Assembly: GCA_949788275.1 (NCBI GenBank)
Contig: OX460916.1
Span: forward strand, 1,302,001 to 1,366,000
From: Weeksellaceae bacterium
GTDB taxonomy: Bacteria; Bacteroidota; Bacteroidia; Flavobacteriales; Weeksellaceae
Direction: 5' to 3'
DNA length: 64,000 bases
In this document: piece by piece, positions 44,257 through 53,869 of the stretch
How the letters are laid out: the number at the start of each line of letters is the position of its first letter
Position numbering within the stretch: the stretch's first letter is position 1
Made by a program: the position numbers and the translations under genes
The notes under the pieces: model-generated
What the model was told of the DNA's origin: nothing
The model's database searches: none
Seen by the model: only the letters and a program-made list of their open reading frames with translations

Positions 44257-46032
44257 TTAAGCATCGATAATGCCATATTTTTTCATTAAATAAATCGCAT
44301 TCATTACTTTCGTGGTTCCTGGTCGCAATTTATAATCGGAATAATAATTTTCATCTACATTGCGCAATTCGAAACAGTAATTGGTGATGTGATGAGGGAA
44401 CTGGTCTTGCATTTTGGTTAATTCTAAGTCGTGGGTAGCGATAAAACAAACCGAATCGGTTTTCATACGCATCACTTTTTCTAAGAATTTTTGTGATCCA
44501 ATCAGTTTATCTTGGGAATTGGTCCCTTTTAAGATTTCGTCTAAGATGATATAGTGCGGAATAGTTTGATCTAACTGATCGATTAATACCCGAAGTTTAT
44601 TGATTTCGTTTTTGAAATAGGAATCGCCCGAAGAAAGATTATCGCTTGTGCGAATGCTAGTAAAAAGCTGCATGGGATAAAACGAGAAGTGTTGCGCACT
44701 GACATTGACCCCATTCATCGCTAAGACTAAATTAACACCAACCGCTCTTAAGAACGTACTTTTACCAGCCATATTCGCCCCAGTAATAATGGCAATGCTA
44801 TTTTTATTTTCAGTTCCAAAATCGTTGCTCACCACATGGTCTCCTTTTAACAAAGGATGATAGAGCCCTGTTGTTTTAAACACGCAAGGCTTTGCGACCA
44901 AGTTGGGCGTAATAAATGTCGGATTTTTATAGTTGAATAGTCCAAGAGAGAGCATGGCTTCTAAGGTTGCATATTGATCTAACCAATCGACAAGGGGTTC
45001 GTCGACAGCTTGAATAGCGTCTTCGAATTTCATGGCGAAATAAATGTCCCACATAAAAAGGGCATTTAACACGAAGCCCACCATAGGCATGGTCCCCGCA
45101 TCGAGGGTTTCTTTAACAGCCGTAATGTTTTTGATGGCTTGAGAAGCGGTGGATTCTGTATTGTTCAGTCTTTCTTGCAGGGATGTATTGAGTGAGGCTG
45201 AAAAAGGTTCTTTTTCTATCAGTGCAAATACCGTATGTAAATCGGCTAATTTCTCGGCTTTTAACGTGGTAAATTGTTTAACCTGCGCCAATTTTTTGCG
45301 TTGAGTAAACCGGAATATTGCGGCAATAATTGTAATGCTTAAAAAATAAAGCGCTGGGATGGGTTGTGGGAAATCGGCTACTGAAAACAGAATAATAGCC
45401 AGGATATTGATTGCCGAAAACGCCATTGGGATATAGGTGAGTTTTGGCATTTTAAATGCGCGTTCTACCCGGTTAAACATCACCGCTCTATCAATGGCCA
45501 TTCGTTTAGAAAAGGTTAAAAACTCGATGGTAAAAGCGTGTTTTTTCGCTAATTCTTGAACCGCTTCTTGACGAGCATAAATGGCTTCTTGTTGGACCAA
45601 TGGATTGGCCAACATATTTTTTAATTGCGCATTACCGCTAAAGCCCCTGGTTTTATTAAGGGTGTTGAATAAGGAGTTTGGTCCAAGAAGATCTAAATCG
45701 TCTGTAAAAACGGCTTTATGATGTTGGTTTTCGGCAGCAAATTCATCCTCTACTTCGTCCAAAGCAATTAAATCGCAACTCTGAATGCGTTCTTGTAGCA
45801 ACTGAATTGTTGCTGAAATCTTATAATAAATATTTAAAAATACCGCAAAGCCAAGTCCGAAAATACCACTGGGAATCAACCAAATTAAATCGTCTTTTTC
45901 TATAAACGTATAAATGGAGAAAGCGGCTAAAGCAAAAAGGAGTAAACGAACAAGACTGACTTGATTCTTCTTCTTTTTTTGTTGGCTTAAGGACTGTTCG
46001 AATTGGGCTTTTAAAGTTTGGTATTCCGTCAT
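44257..46032 (-). CDS. Membrane-anchored MutS-family ATPase
   Basis: 591 residues. The first 75 residues hold two predicted membrane spans ('LVRLLLFALAAFSIYTFI', 'LIWLIPSGIFGLGFAVFLNIYY'); two more spans lie near 200-245. The C-terminal third is the MutS ATPase: Walker A 'GANMAGKSTFLRAVGVN', 'TSIRTSDNLSSGDSYF', Walker B 'HYIILDEILKGTNSQDKL' and 'FIATHDLEL'. There is no N-terminal mismatch-binding domain, so this is not MutS proper. Role at the membrane unknown. Single gene. Confidence 0.9.
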   Translation of the reverse strand: MTEYQTLKAQFEQSLSQQKKKKNQVSLVRLLLFALAAFSIYTFIEKDDLIWLIPSGIFGLGFAVFLNIYYKISATIQLLQERIQSCDLIALDEVEDEFAAENQHHKAVFTDDLDLLGPNSLFNTLNKTRGFSGNAQLKNMLANPLVQQEAIYARQEAVQELAKKHAFTIEFLTFSKRMAIDRAVMFNRVERAFKMPKLTYIPMAFSAINILAIILFSVADFPQPIPALYFLSITIIAAIFRFTQRKKLAQVKQFTTLKAEKLADLHTVFALIEKEPFSASLNTSLQERLNNTESTASQAIKNITAVKETLDAGTMPMVGFVLNALFMWDIYFAMKFEDAIQAVDEPLVDWLDQYATLEAMLSLGLFNYKNPTFITPNLVAKPCVFKTTGLYHPLLKGDHVVSNDFGTENKNSIAIITGANMAGKSTFLRAVGVNLVLAMNGVNVSAQHFSFYPMQLFTSIRTSDNLSSGDSYFKNEINKLRVLIDQLDQTIPHYIILDEILKGTNSQDKLIGSQKFLEKVMRMKTDSVCFIATHDLELTKMQDQFPHHITNYCFELRNVDENYYSDYKLRPGTTKVMNAIYLMKKYGIIDA

Positions 46033-46140
46033 GGTATGAGGTTGATGGATAATTTGAGAGCAAATATACTGTTTGAAGAATCGGATTCCTAGTGAAGGAG
46101 TTGTGATTTTTAAGGGTTGGTAAAACTGACTTTATAAAAA

Positions 46141-46176
46141 AATGCTGCCCTCAATTTCGTTGAGGGCAGCATTTTT
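46141..46176. terminator. Terminator between SIP2 and the MutS-like gene
   Basis: AATGCTGCCCTCA pairs exactly with TGAGGGCAGCATT; A-run before and T-run after. Confidence 0.9.
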
Positions 46177-46180
46177 CTTT

Positions 46181-46966
46181 TTATTCGATAGAAGATCTTT
46201 CTTGCTGACGTTGTTGAGCCGACTGATCTTCGGCAATACCGGCACGCCAATACGAGAAGGCGGTTAATGCCTCTTTAGGGAAGTTTAATTCTTTGCGGAA
46301 ATAGATGCGTAAATCTTTGACCGTTGAAAATTCAGCGGCGATATAAGCAAATGTAAAACCTGTTGATGGCAGAGGAATTGCTCTAGCCGTTTTGGCTATT
46401 TCGCTCCCATGTTCAGGCGTTGGATTGTGCAACCACAAGATCTCCATCCCTTCGGGCTTTACAAGTTTTTGCTCGTCTAAAGGACCAGGGACTTCGAGAA
46501 TAACCTTTCCTACGGCCTCTTTTGGAAGGGTTTCTAGGATAACACTAATGACTGGAATCGCTGTAGAATCGCCCATTAGGAAGTAGTAGTCGGCTTTTGG
46601 AAACAAGGTTGTTTCTTTGGCTTTCATGGCTACACCAATGGGATCGCCTACTTCGGCTTTAATCGCCCAACGCGAAGCAGGGCCATTTTCGCCATGATTT
46701 ACGAAATCGATCATCATTTCGTTCTTCTCAGGATCAATTCCGCGATGCGTATAGGTCCGAACAGCTGGTTTAACAAAAGTACCTTCTTCTTTTTCACCTG
46801 GAAAAATAACTTCTTTAGAGCCCTCTACGGGAATAAAAAGCTTGTTATTTGCTCCTAAAGAGCAATTTAGGTAATTGGTAACATCACCACTTAGGGTAAT
46901 GCGAATAAAATGAGGAGTTATCAACTCCCGCTTTTTAAATGTAAATGTGTTTCTTACAATTTCCAT
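46181..46966 (-). CDS. Siderophore-interacting protein, second paralogue
   Basis: 261 residues, closely similar to the protein at 40623-41453: 'ITPHFIRITLSGD', 'RTYTHRGIDPEKNEMMIDFVNHGENGPASRWA', 'YYFLMGDSTAIPVISVILETLP', 'FAYIAAEFSTVKDLRIYFRKEL'. FAD-dependent ferric-siderophore reductase. It follows the ABC importer genes at 54 bases and completes the uptake operon. Confidence 0.9.
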   Translation of the reverse strand: MEIVRNTFTFKKRELITPHFIRITLSGDVTNYLNCSLGANNKLFIPVEGSKEVIFPGEKEEGTFVKPAVRTYTHRGIDPEKNEMMIDFVNHGENGPASRWAIKAEVGDPIGVAMKAKETTLFPKADYYFLMGDSTAIPVISVILETLPKEAVGKVILEVPGPLDEQKLVKPEGMEILWLHNPTPEHGSEIAKTARAIPLPSTGFTFAYIAAEFSTVKDLRIYFRKELNFPKEALTAFSYWRAGIAEDQSAQQRQQERSSIE

Positions 46967-47020
46967 TTCATCTATTTTTAAAATAAGGGAGGTATACCCT
47001 CCCTATGATGGGTTTATTAT

Positions 47021-47953
47021 TTATTTAAAGTACTGCATAACCTCATCGGTCATCATTTCCGTTGATGTAACACCACCACCCGATAGGTACCAAACTTGTG
47101 GATCTAAATAGATGATTTTTCCATTTTTAAATGCATTCGTTTGTTGAATTAAAGGATTTTCAATCTCCTTTTTATTGGTTGTTGTACTATTTACAACGGC
47201 TGAACGATCGACGATGAATAATACATCTGGATTGAGCTGTTGAATAAACTCACTCGAAATCGATTGGCCGTGCGTAGAAACTTCAATGGTCTCATCGGCC
47301 ACCTTTACCCCTAAAACATCGTGAATAAAGCCGAAACGAGATGATTTACCATAAGCGCTGAATTTTCCATTGTTGTATAAAACAATCAATGCTTTTACAT
47401 CGGCTTTGGTTATCGCCTGTTTAGCGGTTTCAATTTTTGCTTCAACTTCTTTAATTTTCGCTTCGGCTTCGGTTGTTTTATCAAAGATGTTTCCGATGGT
47501 TTTCATATTCTTTTCAAACGAACCGACATAATCTTTCAGGTCAACCCCTAAGTAAATGGTCGGAGCAATTTTTGAAAGTTCTTCGTAATACTTTTGTAAA
47601 CGAGCTGAGATAATGATTAAATCGGGGTTTAATGCATTAATCTTCTCGAAATTAGGCTCTTTCACCGTTCCAACATCTTCAATGGCTGCATTGTCTTTGT
47701 AAAAGGCTAAATGCGCTGGCATATTTGATTTTGGGATTCCGATGGGTTCGATGCCTAACTCATGCAGCGACTCTAAAGTTCCTAAATCAAATACAACGAC
47801 TCTCTTTGGATTTTTAACCACATTGGTCGTTCCTTGTTCGTGGATTATTTCGATGGTTTCTTGATTAGTTGTAGCCTCTGATGATGCACCAGAATTACAA
47901 CTCGCTAACAAGATGGTAGCGAATAGACAAGCGGTTTGAATAATTTGTTTCAT
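47021..47953 (-). CDS. Siderophore-binding lipoprotein of an ABC importer (FatB/YclQ-like)
   Basis: 310 residues, lipobox Cys19 ('LLASCNSG'). 'KRVVVFDLGTLESLHELGIEPIGIPKS', 'NPDLIIISARLQKYYEEL' and 'QQLNPDVLFIVDRSAVV' follow the fold of class III substrate-binding proteins for catecholate siderophores, close in plan to FatB/CeuE/YclQ. Lipid-anchored at the membrane. Confidence 0.88.
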   Translation of the reverse strand: MKQIIQTACLFATILLASCNSGASSEATTNQETIEIIHEQGTTNVVKNPKRVVVFDLGTLESLHELGIEPIGIPKSNMPAHLAFYKDNAAIEDVGTVKEPNFEKINALNPDLIIISARLQKYYEELSKIAPTIYLGVDLKDYVGSFEKNMKTIGNIFDKTTEAEAKIKEVEAKIETAKQAITKADVKALIVLYNNGKFSAYGKSSRFGFIHDVLGVKVADETIEVSTHGQSISSEFIQQLNPDVLFIVDRSAVVNSTTTNKKEIENPLIQQTNAFKNGKIIYLDPQVWYLSGGGVTSTEMMTDEVMQYFK

Positions 47954-47989
47954 ACATTAGTTGTTTATGTGTTAAATACTATAGGGTTG

Positions 47990-48751
47990 TTATAAATTAA
48001 AATAATTACATATTTTCTTTCCATTGGATTCCATAATTTCGAAGTTGATGCCGAAAACTTGGTTTAATTTATCTTGATCGATGACGAGATTGGTCTCATC
48101 AAAATATTCAATCTTTCCATCTTTCATAGCTACGATAAAGTCGGAATAATTGGATGCAAAATTAATTTCGTGAATAACAATCACAATGGTTTTACCCAGT
48201 TCATCGGCCAAGCGTCGTAGGATTTTCATAATTTGAACCGAATGTTTCATATCGAGATTATTCAACGGTTCGTCCAATAAAATATACTCGGTATCTTGTG
48301 CAACGACCATGGCTAAAAAAGCGCGTTGACGTTGACCTCCACTCAATTCATCGATGTAAGCATGTTCTAAATCCTCTAAAGACAGAAACTCCAATGCCTG
48401 CTTAATCTTTTCCCGATCTAAGCAACTTACTTGACCTTTAGAATGAGGGAAACGACCAAAGGCCACCAGCTCCCCAACGGTTAACTTCAGGTTAAGTTCG
48501 TTGGTTTGTTTCAGAATAGACAGTTTCTTGGCGAGTTCATTACTCTTGTAATTTTTTAAATCCTTTTCTTCGATAAGAATCTTTCCACCATCTTTTTCGG
48601 CCAGTCGACTAATAACAGACAATAACGTGCTCTTCCCTGCTCCATTGGGTCCGATAAGCGAAGTGATTTTACCCTTAGGTATTTGTAAAGAAAAGTGATC
48701 TAATATAATACGATCATCATATTGTTTTTTTATATCTTCTACCTGAATCAT
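47990..48751 (-). CDS. ATP-binding protein of the siderophore importer
   Basis: 253 residues. Walker A 'GPNGAGKST', Q-loop 'ILKQTNEL', signature 'LSGGQRQRAF', Walker B 'YILLDEPLNNLD', H-loop 'VIHEINFA'. Start overlaps the permease stop by four bases. Confidence 0.93.
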   Translation of the reverse strand: MIQVEDIKKQYDDRIILDHFSLQIPKGKITSLIGPNGAGKSTLLSVISRLAEKDGGKILIEEKDLKNYKSNELAKKLSILKQTNELNLKLTVGELVAFGRFPHSKGQVSCLDREKIKQALEFLSLEDLEHAYIDELSGGQRQRAFLAMVVAQDTEYILLDEPLNNLDMKHSVQIMKILRRLADELGKTIVIVIHEINFASNYSDFIVAMKDGKIEYFDETNLVIDQDKLNQVFGINFEIMESNGKKICNYFNL

Positions 48752-49698
48752 AATTTTTTTGTTGATTTAAGCACTAAATACATAAAGTAAATTCCGCCAA
48801 TAAAGTTGATAATAATGCTTACCGTTGTTGATAGATTAAATAAATGTTCTACAAGAATTTGAGCTGCAATAATAAATGTTGCTGCTATTAGGCAACACAT
48901 GGGAATTAAGGTTTTATGTTTAGAGGTTTTAAATAATTCGTAGGTTAAATTGGTCACTAAGATGCCTATAAAGGTAATTGGTCCAACCAAGGCCGTTGAG
49001 ACCGAAACCAAGACCGAAATCATTAACAGATACACCTGAATTAACTGGTTGTAATTTAATCCTAAACTAATCGCATGATCCCTCCCTAAAGCAATGACAT
49101 CTAAATATTTGTAGTATCGGTATCCGAAGATAGCGGTACCAATTAATAAAATACTCGCATAGGTTAATAGCGGGGTATTCATTTTGTTAAACGAAACAAA
49201 AAGGAAACCTTCCACGACGGTAAATTCATTCGGATCGATAATGATTTGAAAGAATTGGCTTAACGTACTTAAAAAAGTACCTAAAACGAGACCAATAAGG
49301 AGTAAAAAGTAAATGTTCTTTTTGCCTTTTTTAAAGAGAAAAAAGTACATCAACAAAGAGTACCCCATCATCAGGGCAATCGATAAAAAGAAATTGGCCC
49401 CATTGCCCACCATTTGAAAGGTCTTATCGCCATAGATAAACACTAAAACGGTTTGAAACAAAATGAAAATTGCTTCATATCCCATAATGGATGGTGTTAA
49501 GATTCGATTGGCTGTAATGGTTTGAAAAATAATGGCCGAATAACCAATACTAAAGGCGACTACCACCATGGTGGCTAAACGAATAGCCCTTTTTGGAATA
49601 ACGTAATCTAAATTTGGGCCTGTATTGTAAAGCATAAAAAGTGCGGCAACAGCAAAGAATATACTAATGACAAGTGTTTTTTTAACGGTTATTCTCAT
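48748..49698 (-). CDS. Permease of the siderophore importer (second)
   Basis: 316 residues, about nine membrane segments, FecCD/BtuC family: 'IGYSAIIFQTITANRILTPSIMGYEAIF', 'GRDHAISLGLNYNQL' (the ATPase-contact loop) and 'VGPITFIGILVTNLTY'. Corresponds in order to FatC/YclO. TAATG stop-start overlap with the previous gene. Confidence 0.92.
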   Translation of the reverse strand: MRITVKKTLVISIFFAVAALFMLYNTGPNLDYVIPKRAIRLATMVVVAFSIGYSAIIFQTITANRILTPSIMGYEAIFILFQTVLVFIYGDKTFQMVGNGANFFLSIALMMGYSLLMYFFLFKKGKKNIYFLLLIGLVLGTFLSTLSQFFQIIIDPNEFTVVEGFLFVSFNKMNTPLLTYASILLIGTAIFGYRYYKYLDVIALGRDHAISLGLNYNQLIQVYLLMISVLVSVSTALVGPITFIGILVTNLTYELFKTSKHKTLIPMCCLIAATFIIAAQILVEHLFNLSTTVSIIINFIGGIYFMYLVLKSTKKL

Positions 49699-50708
49699 TA
49701 CTTATTCTTTTTTAAAAGTAGACCCAAAAAGACAATTCCACCAATTACGCCAATCATCATCCCGATGGGAATTTCGAAAGGGAAAATTATTAATCTTCCT
49801 AAAATGTCACAGAACACCAAAAATATAGCTCCATAAAGCGCGGTATATGGTAAGGTCTTTCGCAGGTTATCACCATAGATTAAACTAACCACATTGGGAA
49901 TTACTAAGCCTAGAAAAGGAATAGCACCAATGGTAATTACCACCACACTAACGGTTGTAGAAACACAAAACAGTCCAATATTCACAATGGTTGCGTAGTT
50001 TAACCCTAAGTTTTTAGAAAAACTATCGCCCATACCAACCACGGTAAATTGATTCGCATAAACATAGGTTAATATAACCGCAGGCAGAATAAGGTAAATA
50101 ACTTCGTAACGCCCCTGCATTACAGAAGAAAAATCGCCCATCATCCACCCTTGCATATTTTGAACAATATTATGTTTGTAGGCAAAGAAAGTTGATATGG
50201 CATTTAAAATATTTCCGAACATTATTCCTAAAATAGGAATTAACACCAGGTTGGTTACTTTAACCCGCTTCACCATAAATAAAAAGAACAAGTTGGCAAC
50301 AAACGTAAAGACAAAAGCCAATAGCATTTTCCCCATTAACCCAATTTGAGAAAAATAGAGCACGCCCATTAAAATCCCCATCTTAGCAGCATCGAGTGTA
50401 CCCGCCGTTGTTGGGGATACAAACTTATTTTGGGCAATTTGTTGCATAATTAAACCCGAAACGGATAAACCAATTCCGGCGAGTAATAGGGCAATTATTC
50501 GGGGGATGCGGCTAATGGTCATAATCATAACCGCTTCGTCATTGAGCGTTGTAAGGTCGGTGAAAGAAACATCTTTCACACCAACGAACAAGGATATCAC
50601 ACTAAGAATGAGCAGTAAAATGGCGAGTAATAGTTTGTCCAAATCGTTATTTTTATTTAGTCTTAATAGGCAAAAATAGGATTTATTAATGGGACTAGCC
50701 CATGACAT
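49698..50708 (-). CDS. Permease of the siderophore importer (first)
   Basis: 336 residues, FecCD family: 'LLLAGIGLSVSGLIMQQIAQNKFVSPTTAGTLDAAKMGIL', contact loop 'GDSFSKNLGLNYATIV', 'GAIPFLGLVIPNVVSLIYGD'. The first 25 or so residues are not hydrophobic and a later start is possible. First gene of the importer operon; the order permease-permease-ATPase-binding protein is that of B. subtilis yclNOPQ. Confidence 0.9.
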   Translation of the reverse strand: MSWASPINKSYFCLLRLNKNNDLDKLLLAILLLILSVISLFVGVKDVSFTDLTTLNDEAVMIMTISRIPRIIALLLAGIGLSVSGLIMQQIAQNKFVSPTTAGTLDAAKMGILMGVLYFSQIGLMGKMLLAFVFTFVANLFFLFMVKRVKVTNLVLIPILGIMFGNILNAISTFFAYKHNIVQNMQGWMMGDFSSVMQGRYEVIYLILPAVILTYVYANQFTVVGMGDSFSKNLGLNYATIVNIGLFCVSTTVSVVVITIGAIPFLGLVIPNVVSLIYGDNLRKTLPYTALYGAIFLVFCDILGRLIIFPFEIPIGMMIGVIGGIVFLGLLLKKNK

Positions 50709-50802
50709 TAGTCAATACCAATTGAATTTTAACTATTTTAACAAACATTTAAGTAATGCCCTATAAACTCAATTAAATGAATTCAAATGATATTTTAAAG
50801 AA

Positions 50803-50834
50803 CAAAAAATGCGAGGTAAGTAGCCTCGCATAAA
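50803..50834. terminator. Terminator after the 595-residue secreted protein gene
   Basis: ATGCGAGG pairs with CCTCGCAT around seven bases, T-run on the minus strand. Confidence 0.8.
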
Positions 50835-50859
50835 ATGATTCAACTTAAAAATAGAATCT

Positions 50860-52647
50860 TTAATGTGGGTTAATACCACTAATAGCTGCTTTTTTTAGTC
50901 CCCAAGCCACAGCATTGAGTTCAAGAGCAGAATTGAATACAAATTGAGATGGTGAGCCTGACGGTTGAGGATAATTCCCATAATACTTAGATTTTGGAAT
51001 TCCATTGCCATCATAGATTGCTGGATAATCATTTATACTTGTATTGCTCGTATTATTGGAACCAACGGAATCGCCAAAATAAAAGAAATTTTTAGAATCA
51101 TTATACCAAATCATCGAATACTCTGGATTAACTTCACCTTTACCAAAAGGATTATAAGCACTGGCAATTTGAATAGAATTTGATGGTAAACTTGTTAAAA
51201 CAATACTTCCAATAGAAGCATTATCTTCTCCCCAATAACGTGATGATAAATTGCCGAATGGACCATTAATGGCAGAATTATCTGGTAAATTATTTATCTG
51301 ATAGTCATTGTCGTGTATCGTTCCATTACCCGCAGTTTGCTTCTGAGCAGTTTCGATACCAAAAATTCCCTTTAAGAACGAATTTACTTCTGCTCCATCA
51401 CCATCACTTGCACCATAAATAAGAACTCCTCCTTGATTTACATAATGATTAATCGCCTTTGAAAAATCAACCATTTGCGATGAACTAACGGGTAAAGCAT
51501 AAGCATTGTAGAGAATAATATCTGGTTGAGCTCCTGATCCCATTAAAGTATTTATAATTTGTGGTACATTAACCGTTTGCCAAGCTTGGGTAAGTCTTAC
51601 GATTTTAACGGTACCTGTTGGTCCAAAGCTAGCCCCGTTTTCAAGTGCTGCTAGTCTTTCAGTAGATCCCCAAGAGTAGGACGAAGTGTTTCCAATAACT
51701 GCATACGTCATCGCGGGTAGCATCACTGGGATTAATGCTGTACAAGTTGAATTACCATTGACCGTATTTGCTTTAATAATAATTGAAAAATCGTTATTAA
51801 CAATTGGGTTACCAGTACCTAATAAAGTAATTTGCTGTGCCCCTGTCGATGTGAAATTACCTGATGCAGAGAAACGAATTCCGTTAGTTAACTCCGTTGA
51901 AATAGCATAAGAACCAATTTCAGATACATTCACCTTTAGGACAATAGTATTCGTCCCGATTAAAGCAGTTCCTTTAACATAATTACCGTTAACTACTGCA
52001 GTTGAACATTGTAAAGAATATTTCGAAATGTTGGTCAATACATCAATTTCGGTAGAACAAGTATCTTTACTCCCTGTTGTAGAGATTATAAACGTATCTT
52101 TTTGAACAACGGCAGGCGTTCCTTGGCCAATTATTCTAATAGTTTGTATCCCTTTTTCAGTAAAAACGCCTTGTCCCGTAAAAGAGTATCCGTTTGATGG
52201 GGCTGACTTAGCGACTACTGACCAGGTTCCAGGTTTAGTTACATTGACTTTTAGAACTAGGTAGTTATTTCCGTCTAGCCCTTTCTCTATGATATATTCA
52301 CCTTCCGCTTTAACCGATGGACAGTCTACTGTAAAAAGCGATTCACCTAATGATCCACAAAGACTTTTCCATTCTAAATCCGCTTGATGCCAATAATTAA
52401 AACAGTCTTCGGTTGTATTATAGATCATCAAACTATTTTCAGCCATTGTCAGCAATAATGTTTCATCTGGGGCTTTTGTTAATGCATCCCGCTCGGTTTC
52501 GGTGAGTCGTGGAATGAGAATTCCTTTGTCTTGGGCAATGATGTCGAGCATTGCTTTGGGGTTGGGATCATCTGTATTTATCCCTATTTGTGCTCTTAAT
52601 AGAACTGAAAACAATAGAAGAATCAGTAAAAAGATAAATTTTTTCAT
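50860..52647 (-). CDS. Large secreted protein with N-terminal module and Rossmann-like C-terminal domain
   Basis: 595 residues, signal peptide to 'LLRAQ'. Residues about 21-95 are the module ('IGINTDDPNPKAMLDI', 'GILIPRLTETERDAL', 'SLMIYNTTEDCFNYW'). Two Ig-like repeats follow at about 105-210 and 210-310, each with 'TKPGTWSV'-like or 'SEIGSYAI'-like strands and a cysteine. The C-terminal domain has 'PDIILYNAYALPVSSSQMVDFSKAINHYVNQGGVLIYGA', matching in plan the second domain of the genes at 2843-4880. Function unknown; probably surface exposed. Confidence 0.82.
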   Translation of the reverse strand: MKKFIFLLILLLFSVLLRAQIGINTDDPNPKAMLDIIAQDKGILIPRLTETERDALTKAPDETLLLTMAENSLMIYNTTEDCFNYWHQADLEWKSLCGSLGESLFTVDCPSVKAEGEYIIEKGLDGNNYLVLKVNVTKPGTWSVVAKSAPSNGYSFTGQGVFTEKGIQTIRIIGQGTPAVVQKDTFIISTTGSKDTCSTEIDVLTNISKYSLQCSTAVVNGNYVKGTALIGTNTIVLKVNVSEIGSYAISTELTNGIRFSASGNFTSTGAQQITLLGTGNPIVNNDFSIIIKANTVNGNSTCTALIPVMLPAMTYAVIGNTSSYSWGSTERLAALENGASFGPTGTVKIVRLTQAWQTVNVPQIINTLMGSGAQPDIILYNAYALPVSSSQMVDFSKAINHYVNQGGVLIYGASDGDGAEVNSFLKGIFGIETAQKQTAGNGTIHDNDYQINNLPDNSAINGPFGNLSSRYWGEDNASIGSIVLTSLPSNSIQIASAYNPFGKGEVNPEYSMIWYNDSKNFFYFGDSVGSNNTSNTSINDYPAIYDGNGIPKSKYYGNYPQPSGSPSQFVFNSALELNAVAWGLKKAAISGINPH

Positions 52648-52934
52648 AGTATATTCATTTAGTGTATTTTCATTGATTATTCTTCATCAGAAAAAACAGC
52701 AGTTTAGTCAATCCTTTTTCGATAAACAGATGACTAAGTATTGGGTTAAATTTATGGTGTAAATAAAATCTGCTTAAAGATGAAGATAAAAACACTCCAT
52801 AGGTCTTGTAAACGAAATTAGGGACAGAGTGTTTATTCCTGAATGCTAATTGTTTATAAAACTAAACTTTATATCAATAAAAAACAATAGAGGTATATAT
52901 TAAAAATATTCATTTATCTATTAAAATCGAATTT
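52648..52934. other. Intergenic stretch upstream of the secreted protein gene
   Basis: 287 AT-rich bases. It must hold the promoter for the minus-strand gene; nothing else is recognised. Confidence 0.3.
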
Positions 52935-53050
52935 TGCGCAAGGGATTGAAGCGGAAATCCTTTGCAACACAAGCGTTTTTCTCTAAAAAAACGAATATTT
53001 CTTGTTGCAAAGATTGGGAGCGAAAAGCCCGACCCGTAGGGTTGCGCCCA
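52935..53050 (-). repeat. Interspersed repeat, intermediate type, copy 6
   Basis: Minus strand: GGGCGCAACCC, TCGGGCTTTTCGCTCCCAATCTTTGCAACA, TTGCAAAGGATTTCCGCTT, CAATCCCTTGCGCA. It joins the ends of subfamily B with a central hairpin like that of subfamily A (CTTTGCAACA/TGTTGCAAAG-type arms). Confidence 0.75.
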
Positions 53051-53053
53051 AAA

Positions 53054-53080
53054 AAAAGCAACCCCAGAGAGATTGCTTTT
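53054..53080 (-). terminator. Terminator after ferritin gene
   Basis: AAAGCAA and TTGCTTT arms; T-run on the minus strand. Confidence 0.65.
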
Positions 53081-53105
53081 ATGTATTGAATTGAGAAAGG
53101 ATTAT

Positions 53106-53654
53106 TTATACGAGTGAATCGCTATCGTCTGCAAGTTCAAAACTTTGAGGAATGCGAGATAGGGTTTTATTGACTTCGTATAGACCTTCTTTACTAATTT
53201 GTGCTCCACCGGCTAGTTTTACCTTGTCTAATAAGGTTAAGGCTAATTTTTCTTCTTCCCTTTGCTCGTTCACAAGCCATTGAAGGAAATTCCAGGTCGC
53301 CCAATCGGACTCTTTCATGGCCGCGTTGACGATGTTATAAATGGATTGGGTATTGATTACTTCTTGATCAAGAACCATTTCGAAACAGGTTAATAGATTT
53401 TTAGGTTCTTTCCCTGGTGCTGGAATGGCATCAATGGTTACTTTTCCGCCTCTTTCTTGAATATATTCAATGATTTTAGCCATGTGTTCGCGCTCTTCTT
53501 GATGATGCTGAAACAAATAGGCTGAAACACCGTCGAGGTAAGCTTCGTCTGCCCATGAGGAAAGCATTAAATAGACTTGAGCCGAATAAGCTTCTAACGT
53601 AATTTGCTCGTTTAGGAGATTGGTTAACGTGGGTGATAATCTGTTCGTTTTCAT
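53106..53654 (-). CDS. ftnA: Ferritin
   Basis: 182 residues from the ATG at 53654; upstream codons carry no family similarity. Ferroxidase ligands appear in 'NEQITLEAYSAQVYL' (Glu) and 'HHQEEREHMAKI' (Glu, Glu, His) and in 'VLDQEVINTQSIYNI' and 'QWLVNEQREEE'. Stores iron as a 24-mer in the cytosol. It fits the iron theme of the preceding 15 kb. Confidence 0.93.
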   Translation of the reverse strand: MKTNRLSPTLTNLLNEQITLEAYSAQVYLMLSSWADEAYLDGVSAYLFQHHQEEREHMAKIIEYIQERGGKVTIDAIPAPGKEPKNLLTCFEMVLDQEVINTQSIYNIVNAAMKESDWATWNFLQWLVNEQREEEKLALTLLDKVKLAGGAQISKEGLYEVNKTLSRIPQSFELADDSDSLV

Positions 53655-53869
53655 ATTTTTTGGGTTTAGTTCTCTATTGATGAATACCCAAGTGTATGAA
53701 AAAACCATGCCCCATTTCTGTATTCTATTGAATACGAGTAATTTTTACTTTAAATAAATAAAAATAAGCCCAATCTCAATGATAGCATTAATACATTTAA
53801 GAATTTATGATTTCTAGGTGATATGCTATAAATTTGATTAATTTTATAGCACAATAAAATCGAAAAAAA

